A stretch of 64,000 bases of DNA, taken from contig NZ_FNSC01000001.1 in the NCBI RefSeq assembly GCF_900105355.1, forward strand, positions 4,836,001 to 4,900,000, read 5' to 3'. Both the position numbers and the translations under genes were made by a program. How positions within the stretch are numbered: the stretch's first letter is position 1; every line of letters starts with the position of its first letter. The notes beneath the pieces were generated by a model, which was given only the letters and a program-made list of their open reading frames with translations, was not told the origin of the DNA and ran no database searches. The stretch is from Pseudomonas anguilliseptica (GTDB taxonomy: Bacteria; Pseudomonadota; Gammaproteobacteria; Pseudomonadales; Pseudomonadaceae). Of this stretch, positions 9,585-19,346 are shown piece by piece.

Positions 9585-11021
9585 ATGATCAAAACCCTGC
9601 GTCATCTGGCCATCGCCGGCCTACTGCTGCCTGTTTGCCTGCCACTGGCAGCCGCCACGAACGGTTTATCAAACAAGGTTCAGCAATCGCTGAAAGCCAA
9701 CAAGATCAGCAGCCAGTCGCTGTCCGTGGTCACCGTTCCGCTCAATGGCCCTGGCAGCAGCACCTTCTTCAACGCCGACATTTCCGTCAACCCGGCCTCC
9801 ACCATGAAGCTGGTCACCACCTACGCAGCGCTTGAACTGCTCGGCCCGACCCATCAGTGGAAAACCGAGTTCTTCACCGACGGCCAACTGAAGAACGGCG
9901 TGCTCAACGGCAACCTGTACCTCAAGGGCGGCGGCGACCCCAAGCTGAATATGGAAAAGCTCTGGCTGATGATGCGCGACCTGCGTGCCAATGGCGTGCT
10001 GCAGGTGACGGGCGATCTGGTGCTCGACCGTAGCCACTTCGTACAGCCACAGTTACCGAGTTTTAATGACGATGGCGGCGATGCCAACAAGCCGTTCCTG
10101 GTCACCCCGGATTCCCTGCTGGTCAACCTCAAAGCCCTGCGTTTTATTGCCCGCACCGAGGGTGGCAAGGTGCATATCGCCGCCGAGCCGCCGATTGCCG
10201 ATATCCGCATCGACAACCGCGTCAAAGCCCTGCCGGCAGCCAAATGCCCGGGCTGGCCGGATGTGCGCTACAACCCGGTCACCGAATTCGACGGCACCAC
10301 GGTCATCGTCACCGGCAAGCTGGCCGAAGGCTGCAGCTCGCAGACCTACCTGTCGCTGCTCGACCACCCGAGTTATGCCGCAGGCGCCATCCGCGCCATC
10401 TGGCAGGAGCTGGGCGGCAGCATCATGGGCAAGGACCGTCTTGCCCCAGTGCCAGAGAAGGCCCGCCTACTGGCCCGCGCCTATTCGCCGGACCTGACCG
10501 AGATCATCCGCGACATCAACAAATACAGTAACAACACCATGGCCCGGCAGCTGTTCCTCAGTCTCGGCGCGCAGTTTCGCAACTCCGCCGACCAGGACGA
10601 CAGCAAGGCAGCACAACGGGTGATCCGCAGCTGGCTGGCACGTAAAGGCATCACCGCGCCACACCTGGTGATGGAAAACGGCTCCGGGCTGTCGCGTGCC
10701 GAGCGGGTCAGTGCGCGGGAAATGGCCACCCTGCTACAAGCGGCCTGGAAGAGCCCTTACGCCGCCGAATTTATGGCCTCGCTGCCATTGGTGGCGATGG
10801 ACGGCACCATGCGCAAACGCCTACACCGCACCCCACTGGTGGGCGAGGCGCGAATCAAGACCGGTACGCTGAACAATGTGCGCGCCATCGCCGGCTTCAG
10901 CCGCGACAGCAACGGCAACAGCTGGGCCGTGGTCGCTATCCTCAACGACCCACGCCCTTGGGGCGCCTCGTCGATTCTCGATCAGGTGCTGCTGGATCTG
11001 TACAAACAGCCCAAACGCTAA
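9585..11021 (+). CDS. dacB: D-alanyl-D-alanine carboxypeptidase/endopeptidase (PBP4 class)
   Basis: A 478-residue periplasmic penicillin-binding protein of peptidase family S13. It trims pentapeptides and cleaves D-Ala-mDAP cross-links. Residues 1-24 form a signal peptide. The catalytic triad motifs are all visible: SxxK as Ser72-Thr-Met-Lys75, SxN as SNN within KYSNNTMARQL, and KTG in IKTGTLNN near the C-terminus. The ATG at 9585 is chosen because the signal peptide begins there and GGAGGGGAGTC precedes it. A long in-frame upstream extension from 8955 is non-coding. It is monocistronic and followed by a strong terminator. Confidence 0.93.
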   Translation: MIKTLRHLAIAGLLLPVCLPLAAATNGLSNKVQQSLKANKISSQSLSVVTVPLNGPGSSTFFNADISVNPASTMKLVTTYAALELLGPTHQWKTEFFTDGQLKNGVLNGNLYLKGGGDPKLNMEKLWLMMRDLRANGVLQVTGDLVLDRSHFVQPQLPSFNDDGGDANKPFLVTPDSLLVNLKALRFIARTEGGKVHIAAEPPIADIRIDNRVKALPAAKCPGWPDVRYNPVTEFDGTTVIVTGKLAEGCSSQTYLSLLDHPSYAAGAIRAIWQELGGSIMGKDRLAPVPEKARLLARAYSPDLTEIIRDINKYSNNTMARQLFLSLGAQFRNSADQDDSKAAQRVIRSWLARKGITAPHLVMENGSGLSRAERVSAREMATLLQAAWKSPYAAEFMASLPLVAMDGTMRKRLHRTPLVGEARIKTGTLNNVRAIAGFSRDSNGNSWAVVAILNDPRPWGASSILDQVLLDLYKQPKR

Positions 11022-11030
11022 GCCTGTCAT

Positions 11031-11056
11031 GCCGCGCCGACCTGGCGCGGCTTTTT
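11031..11056 (+). terminator. Rho-independent terminator of dacB
   Basis: An 8-bp perfect GC stem (GCCGCGCC / GGCGCGGC) with a 5-base loop is followed directly by five T. It starts 10 bp after the dacB stop and overlaps the last bases of the convergent marR gene. Confidence 0.88.
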
Positions 11057-11564
11057 ACTCCATCTCCCCACACAGCTGTGCCGCGCGTAACAACGCGGCG
11101 GTCAAGCTGTGGCGCTCCCACTCCTGCAATCCGGCAAAGCGCGTGACAAACTCCGGCGGCAGCAGGCTCGGCGCCTGTTGCAGCAGGGTGCGGCCCTGTT
11201 CGCTGAGCAGCAACCACTGCCGGCGCCGATCCTGATCGTCGCGCTGACGTTGCAACAGGCCCTTTTCCTCCAACCTGTCGAGCATGCCCGACAGGGTCGC
11301 AGCCGTCAGGCTGACCCGGCCACTGAGGTCGCTGGCCGTCAACCGTGCCTCTCCCGCCAACACCTGCAGAATCATCAATTGCATCGGCGTCAGCCCACCA
11401 AAGCGGCCGAGGCGCTTTGCATGCACTTCACCGGCCTGCTGCAAACGCCGCAGCGCCTGAAACAGCGGCAGCTCGAAGGCCGAAACAGATGACAAATCTA
11501 TTTCAGTAGAAACCTTTTTTATCAGCCATATACGCCTTTTTAATTCGATATAAAACTTTGACAT
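11055..11564 (-). CDS. MarR-family transcriptional regulator
   Basis: A winged-helix regulator. The core (LTPMQLMILQVLAGEARLTASDLSGRVSLTAATLSGMLDRLEEKGLL then RQRDDQDRRRQWLLLSEQG) contains the MarR recognition helix and the wing Asp-Arg-Arg motif. It is divergent from the NAGGN genes, the same arrangement as PA3458 next to PA3459 in P. aeruginosa, so control of that cluster is likely but inferred. The start is uncertain. The ATG at 11564 lacks a good ribosome site and lies in AT-rich sequence that looks like promoter DNA. A TTG near 11495 (protein beginning SSVSAFELPLFQ) is an alternative. Confidence 0.82.
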   Translation of the reverse strand: MSKFYIELKRRIWLIKKVSTEIDLSSVSAFELPLFQALRRLQQAGEVHAKRLGRFGGLTPMQLMILQVLAGEARLTASDLSGRVSLTAATLSGMLDRLEEKGLLQRQRDDQDRRRQWLLLSEQGRTLLQQAPSLLPPEFVTRFAGLQEWERHSLTAALLRAAQLCGEME

Positions 11565-11593
11565 GAAAACATTATTTTGTTTTTGTGTCAAAG
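11556..11593. promoter_or_regulatory. Divergent marR/asnO control region with inverted repeat
   Basis: Perfect 8-bp arms CTTTGACA and TGTCAAAG are separated by 22 AT-rich bases. Each arm contains TTGACA, a perfect -35 hexamer pointing into the spacer on each strand. It is a candidate pair of overlapping divergent promoters and/or a regulator site. The -10 boxes are weak, so assignment to the MarR protein is inference. Confidence 0.4.
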
Positions 11594-11641
11594 GTTCGGC
11601 AGCCCCGAACCACTCCCCAACGGCAATACCGGTAAGGAATT

Positions 11642-13411
11642 ATGTGCGCAATCGCTGGAGAATTACGTTTTGATCAACGACCGGCCGACCTGGCTGCAGT
11701 CGAGCGAATCACCCACCATATGGCCGCCCGCGGCCCCGACGCCTACGGCTTTCACAGCCAGGGCCCACTCGCCCTCGGCCATCGCCGCCTGAAAATCATG
11801 GACCTGGCCGAAGCCTCGGGCCAGCCGATGATCGACAGCGAGCTGGGCCTGACGATGGTGTTCAACGGTGCCATCTACAACTACCCGGAACTGCGCGAAG
11901 AGCTGAAAGCCCTCGGCTATCGCTTCTTCTCCGGTGGCGACACTGAAGTGCTGCTCAAGGGCTATCACGCCTGGGGCACCGACCTGCTACCCAAGCTCAA
12001 CGGCATGTTCGCCTTCGTCATCTGGAAGCGTGACAGCCAGCAACTGTTCATCGCCCGCGACCGCCTCGGGGTCAAGCCGCTGTATTTGTCACGCACGGCT
12101 GAACGCCTGCGCTTTGCCTCCAGCCTGCCAGCACTGATGGCCGGTGGCGACATTGGCAAGACCCTCGACCCCGTCGCCCTCAACCACTACCTGAACTTCC
12201 ACGCCGTGGTGCCCGCGCCGCGCACCCTGTTGGCCGGGGTAGAAAAACTGCCGCCCGCCAGCTGGATGCGCATCGACGCCCAGGGCAACTGTGAACAGCA
12301 GACCTGGTGGAACCTGACATTCGGCCCACAGCGCGAGGAAATCGCCTTCGGCCTGGATGAATGGCGTGAGCGCGTGCTGGACGGCATGCGTGAGGCCGTA
12401 TCAATCCGTCAACGCGCAGCCGTGGACGTCGGCGTGCTGCTCTCCGGCGGTGTCGATTCGAGCATGCTGGTCGGCCTGTTGCGTGAAGCCGGGGAGGACA
12501 ACCTGTCGACCTTTTCCATCGGTTTTCAGGATGCCGGCGGCGAGCGCGGCGACGAGTTCCAGTATTCCGACCTGATCGCCGAGCACTTCGCTACCCGTCA
12601 CCATCAGCTGCGTATCGGCGAACATGAGATTCTCGAACAGCTGCCGGCGGCCTTTCGCGCCATGAGCGAACCGATGGTCAGCCACGACTGCATCGCCTTC
12701 TACCTGCTGTCACACGAGGTGGCCAAGCACTGCAAGGTGGTGCAGAGCGGCCAGGGCGCCGATGAGCTGTTCGCCGGCTACCACTGGTACCCGCAAGTGG
12801 ACGAAGCCGAAGATGCCTTCGGCGCTTACCGCGCGGCGTTCTTCGACCGGGATTACGACGAGTACGCCGCCTGCGTGCAGCCGCAGTGGCTGACCGGCGA
12901 CATGGCCGGCGACTTCGTCCGTGAGCATTTCGCCCAGCCCGGCGCTATAGCCGCCGTGGACAAGGCGCTGCGCCTGGACAGCACGGTGATGCTGGTCGAT
13001 GACCCGGTCAAACGGGTCGACAACATGACCATGGCCTGGGGCCTGGAGGCACGCACGCCGTTCCTCGACTATCGCCTGGCCGAGCTTTCGGCGCGTATTC
13101 CGGGGCGCTTCAAACTGCCCGATGGCGGCAAGCATGTGCTCAAGGAAGCCGCACGACAGGTCATTCCCAGCGCGGTGATCGACCGGCCCAAGGGCTACTT
13201 CCCGGTGCCAGGCCTCAAGCATCTGCAAGGCGCCACCCTGGGCTGGGTGCGTGACCTGCTGCTCGACCCCAGCCAGGATCGCGGCCTGTTCAACCCGGCC
13301 ATGCTGGATCGTTTATTGAGTGACCCGCACGGTCAGCTGACGCCTTTGCACGGCTCCAAGCTGTGGCAGTTGGCCGCGCTGAATCTCTGGTTGAACGAAC
13401 ACGGCCTGTAG
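11642..13411 (+). CDS. asnO: N-acetylglutaminylglutamine amidotransferase (NAGGN synthesis)
   Basis: A 589-residue asparagine-synthase-like enzyme. Mature Cys2 (MCAIAGE) is the glutaminase nucleophile. The N-terminal class II glutamine amidotransferase domain covers about 1-190 (RGPDAYG, VFNGAIYNY, GDTEVLLKGY). The ATP-pyrophosphatase domain follows with SGGVDSS near residue 272. It converts the C-terminal carboxylate of N-acetylglutaminylglutamine to the amide, the final step in making the osmoprotectant NAGGN. Its neighbours ngg and an M42 peptidase identify it as this specialised form rather than AsnB. The ATG at 11642 follows GGTAAGGAATT. Confidence 0.92.
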   Translation: MCAIAGELRFDQRPADLAAVERITHHMAARGPDAYGFHSQGPLALGHRRLKIMDLAEASGQPMIDSELGLTMVFNGAIYNYPELREELKALGYRFFSGGDTEVLLKGYHAWGTDLLPKLNGMFAFVIWKRDSQQLFIARDRLGVKPLYLSRTAERLRFASSLPALMAGGDIGKTLDPVALNHYLNFHAVVPAPRTLLAGVEKLPPASWMRIDAQGNCEQQTWWNLTFGPQREEIAFGLDEWRERVLDGMREAVSIRQRAAVDVGVLLSGGVDSSMLVGLLREAGEDNLSTFSIGFQDAGGERGDEFQYSDLIAEHFATRHHQLRIGEHEILEQLPAAFRAMSEPMVSHDCIAFYLLSHEVAKHCKVVQSGQGADELFAGYHWYPQVDEAEDAFGAYRAAFFDRDYDEYAACVQPQWLTGDMAGDFVREHFAQPGAIAAVDKALRLDSTVMLVDDPVKRVDNMTMAWGLEARTPFLDYRLAELSARIPGRFKLPDGGKHVLKEAARQVIPSAVIDRPKGYFPVPGLKHLQGATLGWVRDLLLDPSQDRGLFNPAMLDRLLSDPHGQLTPLHGSKLWQLAALNLWLNEHGL

Positions 13412-13484
13412 AGCGCTGCGGTGGCTGGACACAGCCCCGCCACCGCAGCATCTGCCACCTGCTCACGGCAAAGGAACCCCTCCA

Positions 13485-15224
13485 ATGCGTGCCACTGCCT
13501 TTAATCAACGCCTGCTACGCGGCCAAGCGCCTTCCTACGAGCGCCTGCAGGCGCGCCTGGCCGAAGATCACACCGCCCCGCCCAGCCAACCACAAGCCGT
13601 GCACTGCGGCTGGGGTCGCCTGCTGCTCGGCCACACCTACCCAGATGCTGCCGCCCTGGCCAGCGATCTGCTGACCGAGCAGCCCGGCGAGCGTGATATC
13701 GCTCTATATGTCGCAGCACCGCACCAGGTGCTGGCGCAAGCGCCGCAGCAGCTGTTTCTCGATCCCTCCGATACGCTACGTCTGTGGTTTACCGACTACC
13801 GCCCCGCGCGCCGGGGGTTTCGCGGTTACCGCGTACGCCGCGCGCAGAGTGCCGAGGACTGGCAGGCGATCAACGCTCTGTATCAGCTACGCGGCATGCT
13901 GCCGATCGCGCCGGACAAACTCACCCCGCGCCACCTGGGCGGGCCGGTGTACTGGCTGGCAGAGGATGAAGACAGCGGCACGATAATCGGCAGCGTGATG
14001 GGCCTCAATCACCACAAGGCCTATCAGGACCCGGACCACGGCAGCAGCCTGTGGTGCCTGGCGGTCGACCCACGCTGCAGCCGACCTGGCGTCGGCGAGG
14101 TGCTGGTACGTCACCTGATCGAACACTTTATGAGCCGCGGCCTGAGCCACCTGGACCTGTCCGTGCTGCACGACAACGAGCAGGCCAAGGGCCTGTACGC
14201 CAAGCTGGGCTTTCGCGAGCTGCAGACCTTCAGCATCAAGCGCAAGAACGGCATCAATGAAGCGCTGTTTCTCGGCCCCGGCCCGCACACCCCAATGAAC
14301 CCTTACGCGCGGATCATCGTCGATGAAGCACTGCGCCGTGGCATCGAAGTGCAGGTCGACGACGCCGACGCCGGGCTGTTCACCCTGAGCCACGGCGGCC
14401 GACGCATCCGCTGCCGGGAATCCCTGAGCGACCTGACCAGTGCGGTGAGCATGACCCTGTGTCAGGACAAGCGCCTGACCCACCGTGCCCTGGCCCGCGC
14501 CGGCCTGCACCTGCCGGCCCAGCGCCTGGCTGGCAGCGCCGAGGACAATGCCGCCTTTCTCGCCGAGCATGGCAGCCTGGTGGTCAAGCCGGTGGATGGC
14601 GAACAGGGTCAGGGCGTGGCGGTGGATCTGCGCACGCCGCTGGATGTGCAGGACGCCATCGAACGCGCCAGTACCTTCGACAGCCGCGTCCTGCTGGAAA
14701 GCTTTCACCCAGGCTTTGATCTGCGCATTCTGGTGATCGGCTTTGCCGTGGTCGCCGCCGCCATTCGCCGCCCGGCGGAAGTGATCGGTGATGGCCAGCA
14801 CAGCATCGGTGAACTGATCGATGCGCAGAGCCGCCGCCGGCAAGCCGCCACCGAAGGCGAAAGCCGCATTCCCAAGGACGCTGAAACCTTACGCACCCTG
14901 CATGCCGCCGGGGTTGATTACGACAGCGTGCTGCCGGCCGGCCAGCGCCTGGCCGTGCGTAAAACCGCCAACCTGCACACCGGCGGCAGCCTGGAAGACG
15001 TCACCGATATCCTCCACCCGGTGCTGGCCGATGCCGCCGTAAAAGCCGCCCGCGCCCTGGATATTCCGGTGGTCGGCCTCGACCTGCTGGTGCCCGCGGC
15101 CAATCAACCCGAGTACGTGTTTATCGAAGCCAACGAGCGTGCCGGCCTGGCCAACCACCAACCGCAACCCACGGCCGAGCGCTTTATCGACCTGCTGTTT
15201 CCCTTGAGCCAGGCACCCAGCTAA
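13485..15224 (+). CDS. ngg: N-acetylglutaminylglutamine synthetase (GNAT plus ATP-grasp fusion)
   Basis: A 579-residue two-domain enzyme, also called Ngs. A GNAT acetyltransferase domain lies at about residues 110-255 (VDPRCSRPGVGEVLVRHLIEHF acetyl-CoA loop). An ATP-grasp ligase domain of the cyanophycin-synthetase/RimK type lies at about 315-575 (GSLVVKPVDGEQGQGVAV, FIEANERAGLANHQP). Together they acetylate glutamine and ligate a second glutamine. It is the second gene of the NAGGN operon, 73 bp after asnO. The ATG at 13485 is preceded by AAAGGAACCCCTCCA. Confidence 0.92.
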   Translation: MRATAFNQRLLRGQAPSYERLQARLAEDHTAPPSQPQAVHCGWGRLLLGHTYPDAAALASDLLTEQPGERDIALYVAAPHQVLAQAPQQLFLDPSDTLRLWFTDYRPARRGFRGYRVRRAQSAEDWQAINALYQLRGMLPIAPDKLTPRHLGGPVYWLAEDEDSGTIIGSVMGLNHHKAYQDPDHGSSLWCLAVDPRCSRPGVGEVLVRHLIEHFMSRGLSHLDLSVLHDNEQAKGLYAKLGFRELQTFSIKRKNGINEALFLGPGPHTPMNPYARIIVDEALRRGIEVQVDDADAGLFTLSHGGRRIRCRESLSDLTSAVSMTLCQDKRLTHRALARAGLHLPAQRLAGSAEDNAAFLAEHGSLVVKPVDGEQGQGVAVDLRTPLDVQDAIERASTFDSRVLLESFHPGFDLRILVIGFAVVAAAIRRPAEVIGDGQHSIGELIDAQSRRRQAATEGESRIPKDAETLRTLHAAGVDYDSVLPAGQRLAVRKTANLHTGGSLEDVTDILHPVLADAAVKAARALDIPVVGLDLLVPAANQPEYVFIEANERAGLANHQPQPTAERFIDLLFPLSQAPS

Positions 15225-15285
15225 CCCATTCCCAGCCCCTCTCCCGCTTACAGCCGAGGGGCGCAATCGCCGTAGAGGAGACTCC

Positions 15286-16476
15286 ATGCAGCAACTCCCC
15301 GAACCCGACCTCGTCTATCTGCAGAAAGTGCTGCTGGAAATGCTCGCCATTCCCAGCCCCACCGGCTTTACCGACACCATCGTGCGCTACGTTGCCGAGC
15401 GCCTGGAAGAGATCGGCATCCCCTTTGAAATGACCCGGCGCGGCACCATTCGCGGCACCCTCAAAGGCAAGCAGAGCAGCCCGGACCGCGCGGTCTCGGC
15501 GCACCTGGACACCATTGGCGCCATCGTCCGCGAGCTGCAGGACAACGGCCGCCTGGGCCTGGCCGCCGTCGGCTGCTGGTCGAGCCGCTTCGCCGAAGGC
15601 AGCCGTGTCAGCGTGTTTACCGATCAGGGCGTGATTCGCGGCAGCGTGCTGCCGCTAATGGCCTCGGGCCACGCATTCAATACCGCCGTGGACCAATTGC
15701 CGATCAGCTGGGACCACGTCGAACTGCGCCTGGACGCCTACTGCAGCACCCGCGCCGACTGCGAGTCGCTGGGCATCTCGGTGGGCGACTTTGTCGCCTT
15801 CGACCCACTGCCAGAGTTCACCGAAAGCGGCCATATCAGCGCGCGCCATCTGGATGACAAGGCCGGCGTCGCGGCGCTGCTCACCGCGCTCAAGGCCATC
15901 AAGGAAAGCGGCCTGGAGCCGGAAATCGACTGCCACCCACTGTTTACCATCACCGAGGAAGTCGGCTCCGGCGCAGCAGCAGCCCTACCCTGGGATGTCA
16001 GCGAATTTGTCGGCATCGACATCGCCCCGGTCGCGCCCGGCCAGCAGTCCAGCGAACACACCGTCAGCGTGGCGATGCAGGACTCAGGCGGGCCTTACGA
16101 CTATCACCTGTCGCGCCAGCTGTTGCGTCTGGCCAGCGAAAATGAAATCCCGGTGCGCCGCGACCTGTTCCGCTATTACCACAGCGACGCACAGTCGGCA
16201 GTCACCGCCGGCCACGACATTCGCACGGCTCTGCTGGCCTTCGGCTGCGACGCCACTCATGGCTATGAACGCACGCACATCGACAGCCTCAAAGCCCTGA
16301 GTCGACTGCTTGCCGCCTACGTACTCAGCCCACCGGTATTCTCCAGCGACGCTCAGCCTGCACAGGGCTCGCTAGAACGCTTCAGCCACCAACTGGAGCA
16401 CGATGCGCAGATGGAAAGTGATACCCGCGTCCCGACTGTCGACAGCCTGTTGCGCCCCCGCGATCAGGACGCTTGA
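15286..16476 (+). CDS. NAGGN-system M42-family peptidase
   Basis: A 396-residue co-catalytic metallopeptidase of family M42. Metal-ligand motifs are visible in order: the His-Leu-Asp of SAHLDTIGAIV, the bridging Asp of ARHLDDKAGVAALL, the Glu pair of TITEEVGSGAA, the Asp of FVGIDIAPV and the C-terminal His of THGYERTH. It is the third member of the conserved asnO-ngg-peptidase trio and presumably degrades or processes NAGGN when osmotic stress ends (inferred). The ATG at 15286 follows AGAGGAGACTCC. Confidence 0.9.
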   Translation: MQQLPEPDLVYLQKVLLEMLAIPSPTGFTDTIVRYVAERLEEIGIPFEMTRRGTIRGTLKGKQSSPDRAVSAHLDTIGAIVRELQDNGRLGLAAVGCWSSRFAEGSRVSVFTDQGVIRGSVLPLMASGHAFNTAVDQLPISWDHVELRLDAYCSTRADCESLGISVGDFVAFDPLPEFTESGHISARHLDDKAGVAALLTALKAIKESGLEPEIDCHPLFTITEEVGSGAAAALPWDVSEFVGIDIAPVAPGQQSSEHTVSVAMQDSGGPYDYHLSRQLLRLASENEIPVRRDLFRYYHSDAQSAVTAGHDIRTALLAFGCDATHGYERTHIDSLKALSRLLAAYVLSPPVFSSDAQPAQGSLERFSHQLEHDAQMESDTRVPTVDSLLRPRDQDA

Positions 16477-16526
16477 AGGGCCGCGCGCATCCGGGCAAAG
16501 TGACGGCATGATGCGGGGCCGGATCA

Positions 16527-16551
16527 GGCCTCAAATAATAATATTGAGGTC
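16527..16551 (+). promoter_or_regulatory. Hairpin overlapping the ribosome binding site of the hybrid kinase
   Basis: CCTCAA at 16529-16534 pairs with TTGAGG at 16544-16549 across an AT-only loop. The right arm contains the GAGG ribosome site for the ATG at 16557. In mRNA the helix would mask the site. The stem is short, so the effect may be modest. Confidence 0.4.
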
Positions 16552-16556
16552 GGTAA

Positions 16557-19310
16557 ATGCCTCGGATATGGCTGGCTGTGGTGCTGTTCTGGCTGTGTGG
16601 ATCGGCGTGGGCGCTGCAACCTGCAACGCTGAACAACGCCGATCTGCGCCTACCACTCGGCCCCTCCATGGCCTACCTGGAAGACGCGCAAGGTGAGCTG
16701 AGCGTCGAACAGGTCGGCGCCCTGGCCGACGAACGCTTTACCCCAGTTAAGGGCGAGCACGCCAACCTCGGCAAGAATGATTCGGTCTGGTGGTTCAAGG
16801 TACGTCTGAACAACAGCCTGGCGCAGAACCTGGCTGGCTACCTGGAGGTCAACTACCCACTGCTCGACCATCTGCAGGTGTTTCTGGCCAGCGCCGATGG
16901 CCAGTGGCAGATGCAGGAAAGCGGCGACCGCTATGCCTTCTCCCAGCGCCCGGTACAGGTGCGCAACTTCTGGTTCCCACTTGAGCTGACGCCCGGCGAA
17001 AGCACCCTGCTGGTGCGGGTCGAGACCACCAGCACGATCTTTATGCCGCTGTTCTTCAGCACCTACCAGGCCAGCGCCGCCGCCCAGGAAAACCTCATGG
17101 GTTTCAATGGCGCGTTCTACGGCGTGCTGTTTGCGATGTTCTGCTACAACCTGTTCCTGTTTATCTCACTGCGTGAATCCGCCTACCTCTGGTACCTGGC
17201 CTACAACCTCAACGTCGGTCTGCTGGCCGCCTGTTTCGACGGCATGCTGTTCAAGCTGCTGCCCGAGCATGTGGCGTTCCAGTCGGTGAGCATCTACATC
17301 CTGATGTACCTGCACTGCCTGACGGCCATTCAGTTCAGCCGTCACTTCCTGCATGCACCGCAATACTTTCCACGCCTGGATACCGGCCTGCGCCTGTTGA
17401 TGCTGGCCTGCGCCGGCTGCCTGCTGTCGGTGCCACTGATTGGCTTCAACGCCTGGAATATCCTCGCCAGCGTCACCGTTTCGCTGGTCTCGCTGACCCT
17501 GCTGCTCACCGGCCTGTATATCTGGCGCCGGGGTGTACGTTACGGCTCCTACTACACCCTCGCCTGGGCCATCCTGCTGTTCGCCTTTATCCAGGCCACC
17601 ACCGGCTCGCTGGGCGTGGAAGTCTTTGGTGTATTCGGCGCCACGGCCGTGAAGATCGGCGTGACCATCGAGCTGATCACCCTGTCCATCGGCCTGGCCG
17701 ACCGCATCAACCTGCTCAAGGAAGAAGGCTTCCAGTCACGCCGCGCCGCTGAGCAAGCAGAAATCGAAAACCAGGCCAAGAGCCGCTTTCTGGCCAAGAT
17801 GAGCCACGAAATCCGCACCCAACTCAACGGCGTGCTGGGCATGTTACAGCTGCTCAAGGAGACCCCGCTGGACCGCAGCCAGCGCTTCTACGTCGACACC
17901 ATTTCCAGCTCCGGCAGCTCGCTGATGGCGGTGATCAACGACATCCTCGATTACGCGCGCATCGAATCCGGCAAGCTCAGCCTGGAACACATCGAGTTCG
18001 ATCTGGAAGAGCTGATTTCTGACACCCTCAGCCTGTTCACCGGGCAAGCCCTGGACAAGCGCCTGCGCCTCTATGTCAGCCTTGAAAGCGGTGTACCACG
18101 CCGTACCCAGGGCGACCCGACGCGGCTCAAGCAGGTACTGATGAACCTGCTCAGCAACGCCCTAAAGTTCACCGCCGAAGGCCACGTGGCACTGAATGTC
18201 TGCCGGCACAATGACTCCCAGGGCAAGCCGCATCTGGTGTTCGCCATCAGCGATAGCGGAATCGGCATCAGCGACCAGGCGCTGACCCAGCTGTTTGAGT
18301 CCTTTGCTCAGGGCGACTCCAGCACCACCCGTCGTTACGGCGGCAGCGGCCTAGGCCTGGCGATCAGCAAGGAGCTGGTGGAAATGATGGGCGGCCGCAT
18401 CGAAGTGCAGAGCACACAGGGCCAGGGCACGCGCTTTGCCTTCGATATTCCGCAAGGGGATGAGATTCTGCCCGCCGACCCGCTGCACGAACTGCTCAAG
18501 GGCCGTACCGCGCTGCTCACATCGCTCGACGGCCTCGGCCTGGATGCCTTGAGCCGCCTGCTCGGACGCTGGGGCATGCGCACCGAACGCTGCCAGAATC
18601 CGGAAACCCTGCTCGGCTACCTGGAGGATTTCGCCGCCCCACCGCTGTTGGTACTGATGGCGCCCTGGCCGGGCAGCATCCAGCACTGGCTGGAGTCGCT
18701 GCGTCCACTGCTGCAGCCCGGACAACGCGTGCTGCTGCTCTGCGCACCGGAACAATGCCAGCAACTGCCCAGCTCCGCCGGCCTGCGCCTGCTCGGCCTA
18801 CCCCAACCGCTGGCGATCAACGCTTTGCGCAGCGCCCTACTCGAACTGTACGAAGAGCCGCGTATCGTGGAAATCAAAGCACAACCGAAAGCCCATACCG
18901 ACACCGGCAGCACGCCCTGCATCCTGGTGGCTGAAGACAACCCGGTGAATCAGCTCGTCGTCCAAGGCTTTCTGAAAAAGCGTGGCTACAATGTGCGCCT
19001 GGTGACCAACGGCCTGGCCGCCCTCAACGAATACCAGCGCGACCCAGGCGCCACGCAACTGATCCTGATGGACTGCGAAATGCCGGAGATGGATGGCTTC
19101 GAAGCCACCCGACAGATCCGCCGCCTGGAACGCCAGCACAACCTGCCGGCCGTGCCGATCATCGCCCTGACCGCACACATCCTCGATGAGCACCGCCAGC
19201 ACGGGGTCGAGTCTGGAATGAATGACTTCCTCGGCAAACCGCTGGACAGCGCCAAGCTTTACAGCACCCTGGAAGCCTATCTGCAGCCGGCCGAACGACC
19301 CGCCCAGTAA
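16557..19310 (+). CDS. Hybrid sensor histidine kinase / response regulator with 7TMR-DISM sensor
   Basis: A 917-residue inner-membrane sensor. Order: signal peptide (1-19), periplasmic 7TMR-DISMED2-type domain (35-175), seven hydrophobic segments (185-390), coiled linker, HisKA with phospho-acceptor His417 ([12 protein letters not shown]), HATPase (N box [12 protein letters not shown], then [15 protein letters not shown]), a degenerate middle domain (630-770) and a C-terminal receiver (EDNPVNQ, phospho-acceptor Asp839 in [12 protein letters not shown]-terminal Lys in FLGKPL). The residue after Arg-Thr in the H box is Gln422, not the near-universal Pro. It lies beside the NAGGN operon as in P. 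aeruginosa PA3462, so an osmotic or envelope signal is plausible. Confidence 0.9.
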   Translation: MPRIWLAVVLFWLCGSAWALQPATLNNADLRLPLGPSMAYLEDAQGELSVEQVGALADERFTPVKGEHANLGKNDSVWWFKVRLNNSLAQNLAGYLEVNYPLLDHLQVFLASADGQWQMQESGDRYAFSQRPVQVRNFWFPLELTPGESTLLVRVETTSTIFMPLFFSTYQASAAAQENLMGFNGAFYGVLFAMFCYNLFLFISLRESAYLWYLAYNLNVGLLAACFDGMLFKLLPEHVAFQSVSIYILMYLHCLTAIQFSRHFLHAPQYFPRLDTGLRLLMLACAGCLLSVPLIGFNAWNILASVTVSLVSLTLLLTGLYIWRRGVRYGSYYTLAWAILLFAFIQATTGSLGVEVFGVFGATAVKIGVTIELITLSIGLADRINLLKEEGFQSRRAAEQAEIENQAKSRFLAKMSHEIRTQLNGVLGMLQLLKETPLDRSQRFYVDTISSSGSSLMAVINDILDYARIESGKLSLEHIEFDLEELISDTLSLFTGQALDKRLRLYVSLESGVPRRTQGDPTRLKQVLMNLLSNALKFTAEGHVALNVCRHNDSQGKPHLVFAISDSGIGISDQALTQLFESFAQGDSSTTRRYGGSGLGLAISKELVEMMGGRIEVQSTQGQGTRFAFDIPQGDEILPADPLHELLKGRTALLTSLDGLGLDALSRLLGRWGMRTERCQNPETLLGYLEDFAAPPLLVLMAPWPGSIQHWLESLRPLLQPGQRVLLLCAPEQCQQLPSSAGLRLLGLPQPLAINALRSALLELYEEPRIVEIKAQPKAHTDTGSTPCILVAEDNPVNQLVVQGFLKKRGYNVRLVTNGLAALNEYQRDPGATQLILMDCEMPEMDGFEATRQIRRLERQHNLPAVPIIALTAHILDEHRQHGVESGMNDFLGKPLDSAKLYSTLEAYLQPAERPAQ

Positions 19311-19346
19311 CTGCACGGCAAACATGGCCAGCCGGGGTTGCGCACG

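Noticed and set aside
13887..14843. A 318-codon minus-strand frame inside ngg.
   Set aside because: Antisense shadow in GC-rich coding DNA; the plus-strand frame has clear GNAT and ATP-grasp motifs.
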